From Lachnospiraceae bacterium (GTDB lineage: Bacteria > Bacillota > Clostridia > Lachnospirales > Lachnospiraceae): a DNA stretch of 54,641 nt. Under the pieces are notes generated by a model. The model ran no database searches and was not told where the DNA came from. It saw only the letters and a list, made by a program, of their open reading frames with translations. The DNA lies in assembly GCA_017624235.1 (NCBI GenBank), contig JAGANL010000005.1:1-54641 (forward strand), given 5' to 3'. Position numbers and translations under genes: made by a program. This document shows, in pieces, positions 34,020-42,262 of this stretch. Positions within the stretch are counted from its first letter, which is position 1. Every line of letters starts with the position of its first letter.

Positions 34020-34427
34020 ATGAAACGTTTTTCCACCCCTTCCAAACAGACCCTAGAGCGCTATCTCTGCATCCTTCTGATTGCCGTTGTTCTCCTGTTT
34101 TACAAATGTCCGTTCCGCCTCTTCCTCGGCATATCCTGTCCGGGCTGTGGTATGTCCAGAGCCTTTCTTGCTCTGCTCCGGCTGGATTTCCAATCAGCCT
34201 TTTATTATCATCCGCTCTTTCCGCTTGTCATCCTGCTTGCGGTCTGGGGACTTTTGGAATATTTTCATATCCTTCATGTCAAAAAAACAATGCGCAGGAT
34301 TCTTTTGATTCTGACCTGCGCATTGTTCTTGCTTGTTTACCTGATTCGATTATGCTCCGGTTCTGACGTAGTACAGTTCTGCCCGGAGGACAGCCTTCTG
34401 TTCTTTTATCTGCCGCACCGGTTATAG
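34020..34427 (+). CDS. DUF2752 small membrane protein
   Basis: The 135-residue product has three hydrophobic segments (CILLIAVVLLFY, FPLVILLAVWGLLEYF, ILLILTCALFLLVYLI) and the DUF2752 signature CPGCGMSRAFLALLR near residue 40, with two cysteines that may bind metal or form a disulfide. Function is unknown for the family. GGAGG lies 9 bases before the ATG. It is convergent with the DUF4234 gene and their ends overlap by 22 bases, so each transcript carries antisense to the other. Confidence 0.85.
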   Translation: MKRFSTPSKQTLERYLCILLIAVVLLFYKCPFRLFLGISCPGCGMSRAFLALLRLDFQSAFYYHPLFPLVILLAVWGLLEYFHILHVKKTMRRILLILTCALFLLVYLIRLCSGSDVVQFCPEDSLLFFYLPHRL

Positions 34428-34873
34428 CTTTCGTTAATTCCGTTCATCGCTACGCACAGCTTATACAGATAAACGAACGGCCCTACGATAATAAAAGATC
34501 CCAGCACATACCATAACCAGAATGATGCTGCTCCAAAATTGGTATCCACACCACGCAGACGGGCCTCTCTTCCTACACGGTCTGAAAAGTTATGAAACCA
34601 GATCAGCGGGAAAATGCCGCAGGTTAACGGCCCCAAAAGTAAAGTTGCCAGACAGTAATTCATCGTCTTTTTGCCATCCCGCGGAGAAGCGGTCTGATTG
34701 ATTTCACAGCCCATCATGGTAAATACTACGATATAATAAATTCCACAGGTTGCGATTCCAAGCAGAGCCGTGAGAGCCCAGTTTCTGTCTGCCTCCAGCA
34801 GCTTTTTCTGTGTCGGCGGAGTCTGATACGTCCCATTGTTCTGATAATAGTCGTTCTGCATATTGTTGTCCAT
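34406..34873 (-). CDS. DUF4234 membrane protein
   Basis: The ATG at 34873 follows GAGGGGA. The 155-residue product has an Asn/Gln-rich cytosolic head (MDNNMQNDYYQNNGTYQTPP) and then the DUF4234 pattern: NWALTALLGIATCGIYYIVVFTMM, LATLLLGPLTCGIFPLIWFHNFSDRV and FWLWYVLGSFIIVGPFVYLYKLCVAMNGI, three or four membrane segments. Family function is unknown. The stop codon lies inside the convergent DUF2752 gene. Confidence 0.85.
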   Translation of the reverse strand: MDNNMQNDYYQNNGTYQTPPTQKKLLEADRNWALTALLGIATCGIYYIVVFTMMGCEINQTASPRDGKKTMNYCLATLLLGPLTCGIFPLIWFHNFSDRVGREARLRGVDTNFGAASFWLWYVLGSFIIVGPFVYLYKLCVAMNGINESYNRCGR

Positions 34874-34939
34874 GTTCTGTCCCCTCTCATTGGTATTTAA
34901 TACACAAAGAATATAACACAATTTGTATGATTATGCAAT

Positions 34940-37225
34940 CTATTCTGCACCTTTTAATGCTTCTACCATATCGATGTCCTTCACCCGCTTGGATAAAAGG
35001 AAATTGACCAGAACGGACACCAGGAAGGTGCCTGCTACGGCCATGGCATAAGAAGGCAGCGTCACGACCGGAACCATATCCTGTTCCTCCGACAGGGTAT
35101 CGCAAATGGTGATCAGAAAAGCATAGCCCAGAGGCAGTCCGAGAAGAATGCCTGCACTGGTTACCCATACATTCTGTTTCTGTAAAATCATACGGATCTT
35201 GCCCGTCTGAAAGCCCAGCACCTTCAGGGTCGCAATTTCTCTTGTCTTTTCCACATAGGAAAGCACACCGAGATTATGCAGTACTACCACTCCCAGCACG
35301 ACTGCTGCTACGACTAAAATAAGAACCATCTGATTCATCATCTCCATATTACGGTCCATGCCTTCTTTCATTTCATGGATATTCTGAATACCGGCTACTA
35401 TATCATCCTCTGTCATGGCAGCCGGTACGCTTTTATTGGTCAGGACAACCGTTGGCTGAAAATCATACTGCAATGCTTCATAGGTTTCCCGCAGCATGGC
35501 AATACCCTGACCGGAAGGAGTCCGGTAAATCATTCCCACACGGAAGGACTGCCATTTCTGTTCTCCCACCGGCCGCCAGTATACGATGTCGCCCGGCTCT
35601 GCGGACAGAGCTGCTGCCATTTTATGACTGATGGCAGTCTTTCCCGGGAGGATGGGGCTCTCCTTAAGCTCCGAATCCTGATAGTGTACATAGCTTCCCC
35701 GGTCTGCAACGGTCAGGATTCCCGTTTTCTTATTTCCATCCGGTTTCAAAAATTCTACGGAAGTCTCCTGTACCATCTGTCCGCCATACGCTGCAGCATA
35801 TTCGGAAACATCCCGGTAAGACGTTCCCTCTTCAAATAAAATGCGATACCGGCAGGAAATCAGTTCCCCATACATCCATTCTCCCATATCCTTCATGGAA
35901 TCATTGCAGCCAAAAGCACATACCAGAAGCATACAGCAGCCGACCACTCCGACCATTCCCATACATGTTCTGACCCGGTTTCGTGTAATATCCCGCCAGT
36001 TCCAACGTGAGGAAAAGGCCATATGCTTCCAAACAGGACTTCTTTCCAGCCACCCGCTTTTCTGTCTGCCCGGCGGCTTCGGCCGAAGCGTCGCGGCAGG
36101 ACATTCCCGCAGCTCCTTCCTGCAGGCAAAAAAGCTGACAAGCACAGCCGTCAGAACTGCCGCAGCCACAGCAATGTAGCTATTATCTGATACTACCCTG
36201 ACATATTCCGGAATAATATAATATTCCTCCATCATTCCATACATATAATCCGGCAGCCAGGAATAACCCAGCCAAGCCCCTCCCAGACTCCCGACCAGGC
36301 TGATCCAGAAGCCGAAGGACACATAATGCAGGGTAATCCGCCCTTTGGAAAATCCGAGTGCCTTCAGCGTTCCGATTACGGTTCGCTGATTTGCTGTCAT
36401 CCGAGTCATCGTAGTCAGAATCCCCAGCACGGCAATACATAAAAAAACCGTCGGAAACATATAGGCCATCATGCGGTGCTGCTCGTATTCTGCTTCTGCT
36501 GTCACATATCCGATATTCGACTTCCTGTCACCTACAACCGTGCCGTCCTCTCCGAAATACTCTTCCATCCGGCTGCGGACCTGTTGTGCGTCTGCTCCCT
36601 CGCACACAGATATGACCATTTGATTATGCGGTATTTCACCCGGATATGCGGATGCTGACAGAACAGCAAAGCCGTATTTTCCATATTCCGGCAGCAGCGC
36701 CCCTGCATCCTCCAGATAATAGACAAACTCAGGATGCAGAATCAGTCCTCTGATCCGCTCCGTCATTTCCTGCGTACCGAATTGTAAGGTGATGGTATCC
36801 CCTACCTCCAGCTTTCGGTTCTCTGCAAAAACGGCATCCAGCCAGATTCCGTTTTCTCCCGTCTGAAACGGCTCTCCGCTTTCCAGATACGGTATCGATA
36901 CCTGTTCCTCCTCCAAAAACAGAAGCGTCATATTCGGATCGCCGTCCAGCTTCGCTTTTCCTTCGATGGAAAATCTTCGCTCTGCTGCCTCCACACCCTC
37001 TATCGCTTCTATTTTCTTCTCATCCTCTTTCGTAAGCTCCTGACTGTACACAAAAAGCTCTGCCAGCTTCTGCTTTTCATAATATGTTTCAAAGGACGCG
37101 GTCAGACCTGCACTTTCTGCGTCCAGACCGCAAAAGATTAAGAGGCCCAGAAATGCCATCAAAAAGATGGAAAAAAACTGTGTCTTATTCTGTACCAGCT
37201 CCCGGAGCATCTTCCTTGTGAGCAT
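34940..37225 (-). CDS. ABC transporter permease, FtsX/MacB type
   Basis: The 761-residue permease has an N-terminal membrane segment (FFSIFLMAFLGLLIFCGLDA), an extracytoplasmic domain (about 50-250), three membrane segments (about 255-370), a cytosolic loop, a second copy of the same layout with a segment near 425 and three more at the C-terminus (VLILVVAAVVLGVVVLHNLG onward). This duplicated FtsX layout (8-10 segments) is seen in MacB-related exporters of Firmicutes. Its ATG overlaps the stop of the ATPase gene (TAATG). With the ATPase and the HlyD-like adaptor it should form a tripartite-like exporter whose substrate is unknown. Confidence 0.92.
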   Translation of the reverse strand: MLTRKMLRELVQNKTQFFSIFLMAFLGLLIFCGLDAESAGLTASFETYYEKQKLAELFVYSQELTKEDEKKIEAIEGVEAAERRFSIEGKAKLDGDPNMTLLFLEEEQVSIPYLESGEPFQTGENGIWLDAVFAENRKLEVGDTITLQFGTQEMTERIRGLILHPEFVYYLEDAGALLPEYGKYGFAVLSASAYPGEIPHNQMVISVCEGADAQQVRSRMEEYFGEDGTVVGDRKSNIGYVTAEAEYEQHRMMAYMFPTVFLCIAVLGILTTMTRMTANQRTVIGTLKALGFSKGRITLHYVSFGFWISLVGSLGGAWLGYSWLPDYMYGMMEEYYIIPEYVRVVSDNSYIAVAAAVLTAVLVSFFACRKELRECPAATLRPKPPGRQKSGWLERSPVWKHMAFSSRWNWRDITRNRVRTCMGMVGVVGCCMLLVCAFGCNDSMKDMGEWMYGELISCRYRILFEEGTSYRDVSEYAAAYGGQMVQETSVEFLKPDGNKKTGILTVADRGSYVHYQDSELKESPILPGKTAISHKMAAALSAEPGDIVYWRPVGEQKWQSFRVGMIYRTPSGQGIAMLRETYEALQYDFQPTVVLTNKSVPAAMTEDDIVAGIQNIHEMKEGMDRNMEMMNQMVLILVVAAVVLGVVVLHNLGVLSYVEKTREIATLKVLGFQTGKIRMILQKQNVWVTSAGILLGLPLGYAFLITICDTLSEEQDMVPVVTLPSYAMAVAGTFLVSVLVNFLLSKRVKDIDMVEALKGAE

Positions 37226-37938
37226 TACCAGTTCACCTCGCTTGCCTCTTTCGGATTTTCCTGCACCGTCACACTCTCAATCCGGCCGTTGCGCACCCGT
37301 ACAACGCGGTCGGCAATATCTGCAAACAGACTGTTATGTGTAACCATGATAACCGTCTGGCCATTTTTTCTGCTCATATCCTGAAGCAGAATCAACACCT
37401 CTTTCCCGGTATCCGTATCCAGTGCTCCGGTCGGTTCATCACACAACAGCAGCTTTGGACGCTTGGCTATGGCACGGGCAATGGACACTCTCTGCTGTTC
37501 GCCCCCTGACATCTGTGACGGGAACTTATGCCGATGCTTCGTCAGCCCCACTGCTGCAAGAGCCTCCTCCGGGTCCATGATATCCTTCTGGATATCTGCC
37601 ATCAATGCCACATTTTCATACGCAGTCAGGGTCGGTACCAGATTATAGAACTGGAATACCACGCCGACGTTTCTGGCACGATACTCGGTGAGCTGTCTGT
37701 CGTTGAATTCTGTCAGTTCCTTTTCCTCAAACAAGATCTGTCCGCTGTCTGCCCGGTCCATACCGCCGATCAGATTCAAAAGGGTACTCTTTCCTGCACC
37801 GGACGGCCCTAATATCACAATCAGTTCTCCTTCGTAGATGTCCAGATTGGCATGTGACAACGCATCAAAGACATTTTCTCCCTGCCTGTACTGTCTTCCT
37901 ACATCCCGAAAGCTCATGATTTTTCTTCTTTCCATCAT
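37225..37938 (-). CDS. ABC transporter ATPase, MacB/LolD type
   Basis: The 237-residue protein has Walker [12 protein letters not shown] (near 45), a Q-loop in [14 protein letters not shown], the signature [16 protein letters not shown], Walker [13 protein letters not shown] and the H-loop in VIMVTHN. The EPTGALD form is typical of the LolD/MacB/BceA subfamily that works with FtsX-type permeases. Its first ATG overlaps the adaptor stop codon and its stop overlaps the permease start, showing tight translational coupling. Confidence 0.95.
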   Translation of the reverse strand: MMERRKIMSFRDVGRQYRQGENVFDALSHANLDIYEGELIVILGPSGAGKSTLLNLIGGMDRADSGQILFEEKELTEFNDRQLTEYRARNVGVVFQFYNLVPTLTAYENVALMADIQKDIMDPEEALAAVGLTKHRHKFPSQMSGGEQQRVSIARAIAKRPKLLLCDEPTGALDTDTGKEVLILLQDMSRKNGQTVIMVTHNSLFADIADRVVRVRNGRIESVTVQENPKEASEVNW

Positions 37939-39341
37939 TCTGCACTGCCTTTCGCCCTGCTGCCGATTTTTTCATCCGTTACCGCATCCAGGATGACTTC
38001 GTCCGTTCCTGTGATGCCGCCTGTAATTTCTGTATGTATGCCGTCCGATATACCTGCTGTGACATATTTTTTGCTGATTCTGCCCTCTTCGATGCAGTAG
38101 CAGTATTCTCCTCCATCGTCCGTATAGACCGCCTCCACCGGAAGCACCATCACATCTTCTTTGCTGTCTGTAATGATCTCCACCTCTGCCTCCAGACCCA
38201 GATAGGCCTGCTCATCCGGCTGCCTGATGGTAATTTCCGTCACGATCTTTGCCTTATCGGAGCTGTCCTTTCTGGCAATCTGCCGGATGTCTGTTACCGT
38301 TCCTTCATAGGAATAATCTCCGACCTGAATGCGGGCCTTCTGTCCTTTTCGCACCTTTCCGATATCGTACTTGGACAAAGCGGCCTCCACCTTCTTCTCT
38401 GTCGTATCCTGCACTACAAAAAGCGGGGTTCCCTTCGTCACCAGACTTCCCTCCTCCACAAGCACCTCGGAAACAATTCCGTCCGTTTCCGCTGCAATGC
38501 CCTCCTCCGTCAGAGCCAGAATACGCTGTGCATCCTCTTTCTGAATAGAGGCGCTCTGTTTGGCGGCGCCGACCTTCGCTTCCCCGGATGGTGTCAGCAC
38601 CTCCAGCTTGCTTTCTGCCTTTGCCTCATATTTTTCCTTCTTTGCTTTCCATTCCGCAAGCTTTTCCTCATAGGCCTGCAGATTCTTCTTTAAAGTCACT
38701 TCATCAATTTCCAGATACTCTTCCTTTTTTCCGATGACATCCATGCTCTTATCAAAGGCTCTCTCCCGATATTTCTCCCGGTCGTCCTTATCCTCCATAA
38801 AATTCATCTTATTCTGGTAATCCTGAAGCTCCAGCTCTGCCTTCTGTACCTCTTTTCCTTCCAGCTCATACTCTGCCAGCTGATCCCTTGTATAATCCAC
38901 ATAGGCCTGAAAATAGTCGGTCATAAAGCTGGCCATATCATAATCGGTAAATGCCTGCGTCACATACTCCGTCAACCGTTCATTGCTTTCCAGAATGGCA
39001 TTTCCACTCGTATAGACCTCATTCGCCTGAGTGGCCGCTAACCGGGCGGCCGTTTCCGCATCCTGTGTATCGTACACAACCAACTGCTCTCCTGCCCTGA
39101 CCGAGCTGCCTTCTTCCACATGCAGCTCTTCGATCGGCGCTGTCACCTCTGAAAAATAGCACCGATAATCCCCGCTTACAATATCCCCGTCACCCTCTAC
39201 CAGCTCCTCCATATCCGACTGCTGCAGCCGGATGGTTCGATACTCCTGCGGCCTGACCGAAGCATAAACCACAGTTCCAACCGTTCCCGCTCCCAAAATT
39301 GCAGCAACCCCCGTCTTAATCCATTTCTTTGAAATCTTCAT
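37935..39341 (-). CDS. HlyD/MacA-like membrane fusion adaptor
   Basis: The ATG at 39341 follows GGGGAC. The 468-residue protein has one N-terminal membrane anchor (WIKTGVAAILGAGTVGTVVYAS), a split lipoyl domain (PIEELHVEEGSSVRAGEQLVVYD and, after the coil, ADGIVSEVLVEEGSLVTKGTPLFVVQD), a long helical hairpin between them (about 90-275), and beta-barrel and membrane-proximal domains to the C-terminus. In Gram-positives such adaptors connect ABC exporters to the wall side. It is the first gene of the operon, read from a strong promoter flanked by two TetR-type operators. Confidence 0.92.
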   Translation of the reverse strand: MKISKKWIKTGVAAILGAGTVGTVVYASVRPQEYRTIRLQQSDMEELVEGDGDIVSGDYRCYFSEVTAPIEELHVEEGSSVRAGEQLVVYDTQDAETAARLAATQANEVYTSGNAILESNERLTEYVTQAFTDYDMASFMTDYFQAYVDYTRDQLAEYELEGKEVQKAELELQDYQNKMNFMEDKDDREKYRERAFDKSMDVIGKKEEYLEIDEVTLKKNLQAYEEKLAEWKAKKEKYEAKAESKLEVLTPSGEAKVGAAKQSASIQKEDAQRILALTEEGIAAETDGIVSEVLVEEGSLVTKGTPLFVVQDTTEKKVEAALSKYDIGKVRKGQKARIQVGDYSYEGTVTDIRQIARKDSSDKAKIVTEITIRQPDEQAYLGLEAEVEIITDSKEDVMVLPVEAVYTDDGGEYCYCIEEGRISKKYVTAGISDGIHTEITGGITGTDEVILDAVTDEKIGSRAKGSAE

Positions 39342-39403
39342 GATAGTCCCCATCTCATTTTGCTATTTGCTTTTTCCTTTTTTCACATTCCTTTTGCAAA
39401 ACC

Positions 39404-39417
39404 TGAAATATATTTCA
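39404..39417. promoter_or_regulatory. TetR-type operator, site 1
   Basis: TGAAATATATTTCA is a perfect 14-base palindrome, followed by TGTTTT. It lies just downstream of the predicted start of the adaptor transcript. Confidence 0.75.
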
Positions 39418-39431
39418 TGTTTTGTGTGCTT

Positions 39432-39460
39432 ATTGTATTCCCATCAAATAAATTTGTCAA
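39432..39460 (-). promoter_or_regulatory. Promoter of the adaptor-ABC operon
   Basis: Minus strand TTGACA (39455-39460), 17 bases, TACAAT (39432-39437). The two operators lie on either side of it. Confidence 0.82.
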
Positions 39461-39470
39461 TACAAAAAGC

Positions 39471-39484
39471 TGAAATATATTTCA
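39471..39484. promoter_or_regulatory. TetR-type operator, site 2
   Basis: The same palindrome TGAAATATATTTCA with the same TGTTTT to its right, 67 bases from site 1. It lies just upstream of the -35 of the adaptor promoter and about 10 bases before the -35 of the divergent regulator gene. Confidence 0.75.
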
Positions 39485-39494
39485 TGTTTTCATA

Positions 39495-39523
39495 TTGACA
39501 ATTCTTTTTTTCTTCTGTTAAGT
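39495..39523 (+). promoter_or_regulatory. Promoter of the divergent TetR gene
   Basis: TTGACA (39495-39500), 17 bases, TTAAGT (39518-39523). The start codon follows 7 bases after the -10, so the transcript may be leaderless. No Shine-Dalgarno site is visible. Confidence 0.5.
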
Positions 39524-39530
39524 TATAGTT

Positions 39531-40139
39531 ATGAAAGATTGTAAAATAAAAGAGCCAAAACAGGCTCGTTCCATTGAAAAGAAAAACCGCATAATTGAGA
39601 CAGGCTTCCGCCTCTTCTGTGAAAAGGGCTTTTACCATACCAATACGGCAGAAATTGCAGAGGCGGCCGGAATGTCTACCGGAATTTTGTATCGCTATTT
39701 TCCGAATAAGAAGGCTATTCTGACGGAAGCCGTACAGCGTTTCTCCCAGACGATTCTGGACAATACCCTAAAGGAACTGACGGCGATTTCCAGTCTGTCC
39801 GATCTGGAGCATTATCTGGACCCGCTCATCGATTCCTTTGTAGACATGCACATCCGCTTTGCCAGAGCCCATCAGGAAATGGAAGCCATGTCCGGCGCTG
39901 ATCCTGATATTGCCATGATTCTCATCCGTTTTGAAGCAGACCTGACCGATCATTTTTCCGATGCCTTTCAGGCTATGGACAATGGCATCGCCTACCCCAG
40001 AGAAAAGATTCATCTGATCTTCCATATGATTGAAGACTACTGCCATGAAGTTGCCTTTCATCATCATGAGCATCTGGATTACACTGTTATGAAAAGGCTG
40101 CTGTTAGAAAGCATCCGAAGCCTGATACGGCTCTCATAA
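39531..40139 (+). CDS. TetR/AcrR-family regulator
   Basis: The 202-residue protein has the N-terminal TetR helix-turn-helix (RIIETGFRLFCEKGFYHTNTAEIAEAAGMSTGILYRYFPNKKAILTEAV) and a helical ligand domain with a cluster of histidines near 175 (EVAFHHHEHLDY). It is divergent from the adaptor-ABC operon and very likely binds the two TGAAATATATTTCA sites between them, repressing the exporter and itself. No ribosome binding site precedes the ATG, consistent with leaderless initiation. Its end overlaps the convergent MATE gene by 6 bases. Confidence 0.9.
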   Translation: MKDCKIKEPKQARSIEKKNRIIETGFRLFCEKGFYHTNTAEIAEAAGMSTGILYRYFPNKKAILTEAVQRFSQTILDNTLKELTAISSLSDLEHYLDPLIDSFVDMHIRFARAHQEMEAMSGADPDIAMILIRFEADLTDHFSDAFQAMDNGIAYPREKIHLIFHMIEDYCHEVAFHHHEHLDYTVMKRLLLESIRSLIRLS

Positions 40140-41534
40140 TCCTGTTCCACGCATCTGCTGTATCAGGTTTCTGTCTGCACGTACCATCAGTGCGGCTGCT
40201 GCCGCAAAGGCCACTGCCTCTGCAATCAGAAAAGCAAACCATACGATAAAATCGGCATTCTGGAATTTGGAAAACCACCATGCAAGCGGCAGGACAATGA
40301 CGCATAACCGAAGTACCGATACGACCAGAGAACTGAGTCCACATCCAAGCGCCTGAAACACGCCCTGCAGGGCAATGTTTCCTCCGGCAAAGAAAAAGCC
40401 CAGTGAAATAATCCGTATCGCACGACAGCAAAGGATCGCTGTCTCATCCGATAGGCCAAAGACCGCCACCAGCGGATCTGCAAAAATCTGTAAGCCAACC
40501 AATCCCGCACCCATAATCAGCATGGTGTACAGGATTCCATATCGAATGCCCGACTTCACTCTTTCCCTGTTACCCATTCCATAATTGTAGGAAACAATCG
40601 GTGTAATCGCATCCCTCAGTCCAAATCCGGCAAAGAAGATGAACTGCTGTATTTTGTAGAAAATACCATAGGCGGTAACTGCTGCCGTGGAGATACCTCC
40701 CAATATAATATTGACTCCATAGGTCATAAAGGACATAAGCGCCTGCATAATGATCGCCGGAAGTCCTACTGTATAGATTTCCCGTATGATTTCTCGTTCC
40801 GGCTTTATATAGCAGAGTCCTGACGGCACCTCCTTATTTTTTCCATAATGAAACATGGCAGCCAGCACAAAGGATACCATCTGTCCGATCACCGTTGCCC
40901 ATGCTGCTCCGGCAATACCCATCTGCGGAAAACCGGCATACCCAAAAATCAGTACCGGGTCCAGTACAATGTTGGTTATGGCGCCTGCCACCTGCGCAAT
41001 CGTAGACAGTACCGTTTTTCCGGTAGCCTGCAGCAGCTTTTCATACACAGAAAACATCACGATTCCAAAGCACAGGAAGGTGCAGATACTCAGATAGGTC
41101 TTGCCCATATCCAGAATCACCGCATCCTTTGTCTGACTCTTCAGATGGTCATCGATTCCCACAATACCAAACAAAACAAACACTGCATAAATTACCAGCC
41201 CCAGAAATACACCGTTTCCGGCAGCCCTTCCAACCTTTTCCCATTCCTTCTGCCCCAGACTCTTGGCTAACAGAGCATTCACACCGACTCCGGTTCCGAT
41301 TCCAAATGCTACGATCAGCATCTGAACCGGAAAAGCCAGAGTAAGCGCATTCACCGCATACTCTCCGGCCCCTGTCACCCCCGGCATATCCGGCATTCTG
41401 GCAACGAACATGCCGTCCACAATATTGTAGCATGCCTGCAATACCATGGACAGAATCATCGGGATTCCCATGGACAGCATCAATTTCGGAACCGGAAGCG
41501 TTCCCATTTTATTCATAGTCAATTTTTCTTTCAT
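40134..41534 (-). CDS. MATE family efflux transporter
   Basis: The 466-residue protein begins MGTLPVPKLMLSMGIPMILSMVLQACYNIVDGMFVARM, the usual opening of bacterial DinF/NorM-type MATE pumps, and has twelve hydrophobic segments. GAAWATVIGQMVSFVLA and GLPAIIMQALMSFMTYGVNIILGG mark the repeat halves. GGAGGAAAAAC precedes the ATG. It has no obvious partner gene; its 3' end overlaps the convergent TetR gene. Substrate unknown. Confidence 0.9.
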   Translation of the reverse strand: MKEKLTMNKMGTLPVPKLMLSMGIPMILSMVLQACYNIVDGMFVARMPDMPGVTGAGEYAVNALTLAFPVQMLIVAFGIGTGVGVNALLAKSLGQKEWEKVGRAAGNGVFLGLVIYAVFVLFGIVGIDDHLKSQTKDAVILDMGKTYLSICTFLCFGIVMFSVYEKLLQATGKTVLSTIAQVAGAITNIVLDPVLIFGYAGFPQMGIAGAAWATVIGQMVSFVLAAMFHYGKNKEVPSGLCYIKPEREIIREIYTVGLPAIIMQALMSFMTYGVNIILGGISTAAVTAYGIFYKIQQFIFFAGFGLRDAITPIVSYNYGMGNRERVKSGIRYGILYTMLIMGAGLVGLQIFADPLVAVFGLSDETAILCCRAIRIISLGFFFAGGNIALQGVFQALGCGLSSLVVSVLRLCVIVLPLAWWFSKFQNADFIVWFAFLIAEAVAFAAAAALMVRADRNLIQQMRGTGL

Positions 41535-41576
41535 GTTTTTCCTCCTCTTTCCTCTGAGGCTCCTCCGTCAGAGCAG

Positions 41577-41611
41577 AAAAAAAAGCGCAAACCCATAATC
41601 TGGATTTACGC
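41577..41611 (-). terminator. Terminator of the GNAT gene
   Basis: GCGCAAACCC (41585-41594) pairs with GGATTTACGC (41602-41611) through 10 pairs including two G.U. Eight Ts follow on the minus strand. A second small hairpin CTCTGA/TCAGAG lies at 41552-41573. Confidence 0.72.
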
Positions 41612-41661
41612 ATTTTCTGCCACTCGACAGGAATGATTCTATCACATTTTTTTGGAAAAAG

Positions 41662-42240
41662 TCAAAGTAAAATTTCAGAAAAGCTTCTGACCGCAGGCGG
41701 ATTTTCCGTATGTACCCCAATGTGCTTTTCCATCCACACCATATTGTACCATCGTCCAAATTTATAGCCACACTGCTTAAACTCTCCCACCAGCCGATAC
41801 CCAAGGTGCTCATGGAACCTGACACTGTCCTTCTTCAAATATTCATCCTCTATTTCCGAATACGCAATGCAGGCATTCATATTTAAAATATTCTGCTGCC
41901 GGAGTATCCTTTCCAGCTCTGTATAAAGCATCCTTCCGATGCCCTGTCCTTTCCTGTGCTGACTGACATAGATAGAGGTTTCCACCGCCCAGTCATAGGC
42001 CGGACGTCCCTTAAAGGCACTTACGTAAGCATAGCCTGCTATCCTTCCATCCGATTCCGCCACCAGATACGGATATTTTTTCAGGACATTCCGAATCCGC
42101 TCTGCAAATTCCGGTACGGACGGCACCTCATATTCAAAGGTAATTGCCGTATTCTCCACATACGGTGCATAAATGCTTAATAATTCCTCCGCATCTGTCA
42201 TTTCTGCAATACGGACTGTCACTTCATTGATCTTTTTCAT
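41662..42240 (-). CDS. GNAT acetyltransferase, phosphinothricin/methionine sulfoximine type
   Basis: The ATG at 42240 follows GGGGATTAGT. The 192-residue protein has VTVRIAEMTDAEELLSIYAPYVENTAITFEYEVPS and AFKGRPAYDWAVETSIYVSQHRKGQGIGRMLYTELE (acetyl-CoA loop, HRKGQGIG), the pattern of the PAT/YwnH group that acetylates phosphinothricin or methionine sulfoximine, compounds mimicking glutamate. NACIAYSE and RFHEHLGYRLVGEFKQCGYKFGRWYNMVWMEK complete the fold. It lies 22 bases after a MATE gene and shares its transcript, suggesting a resistance pair. The natural substrate is uncertain. Confidence 0.88.
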   Translation of the reverse strand: MKKINEVTVRIAEMTDAEELLSIYAPYVENTAITFEYEVPSVPEFAERIRNVLKKYPYLVAESDGRIAGYAYVSAFKGRPAYDWAVETSIYVSQHRKGQGIGRMLYTELERILRQQNILNMNACIAYSEIEDEYLKKDSVRFHEHLGYRLVGEFKQCGYKFGRWYNMVWMEKHIGVHTENPPAVRSFSEILL

Positions 42241-42262
42241 ACTAATCCCCATTCTTGCTGAT

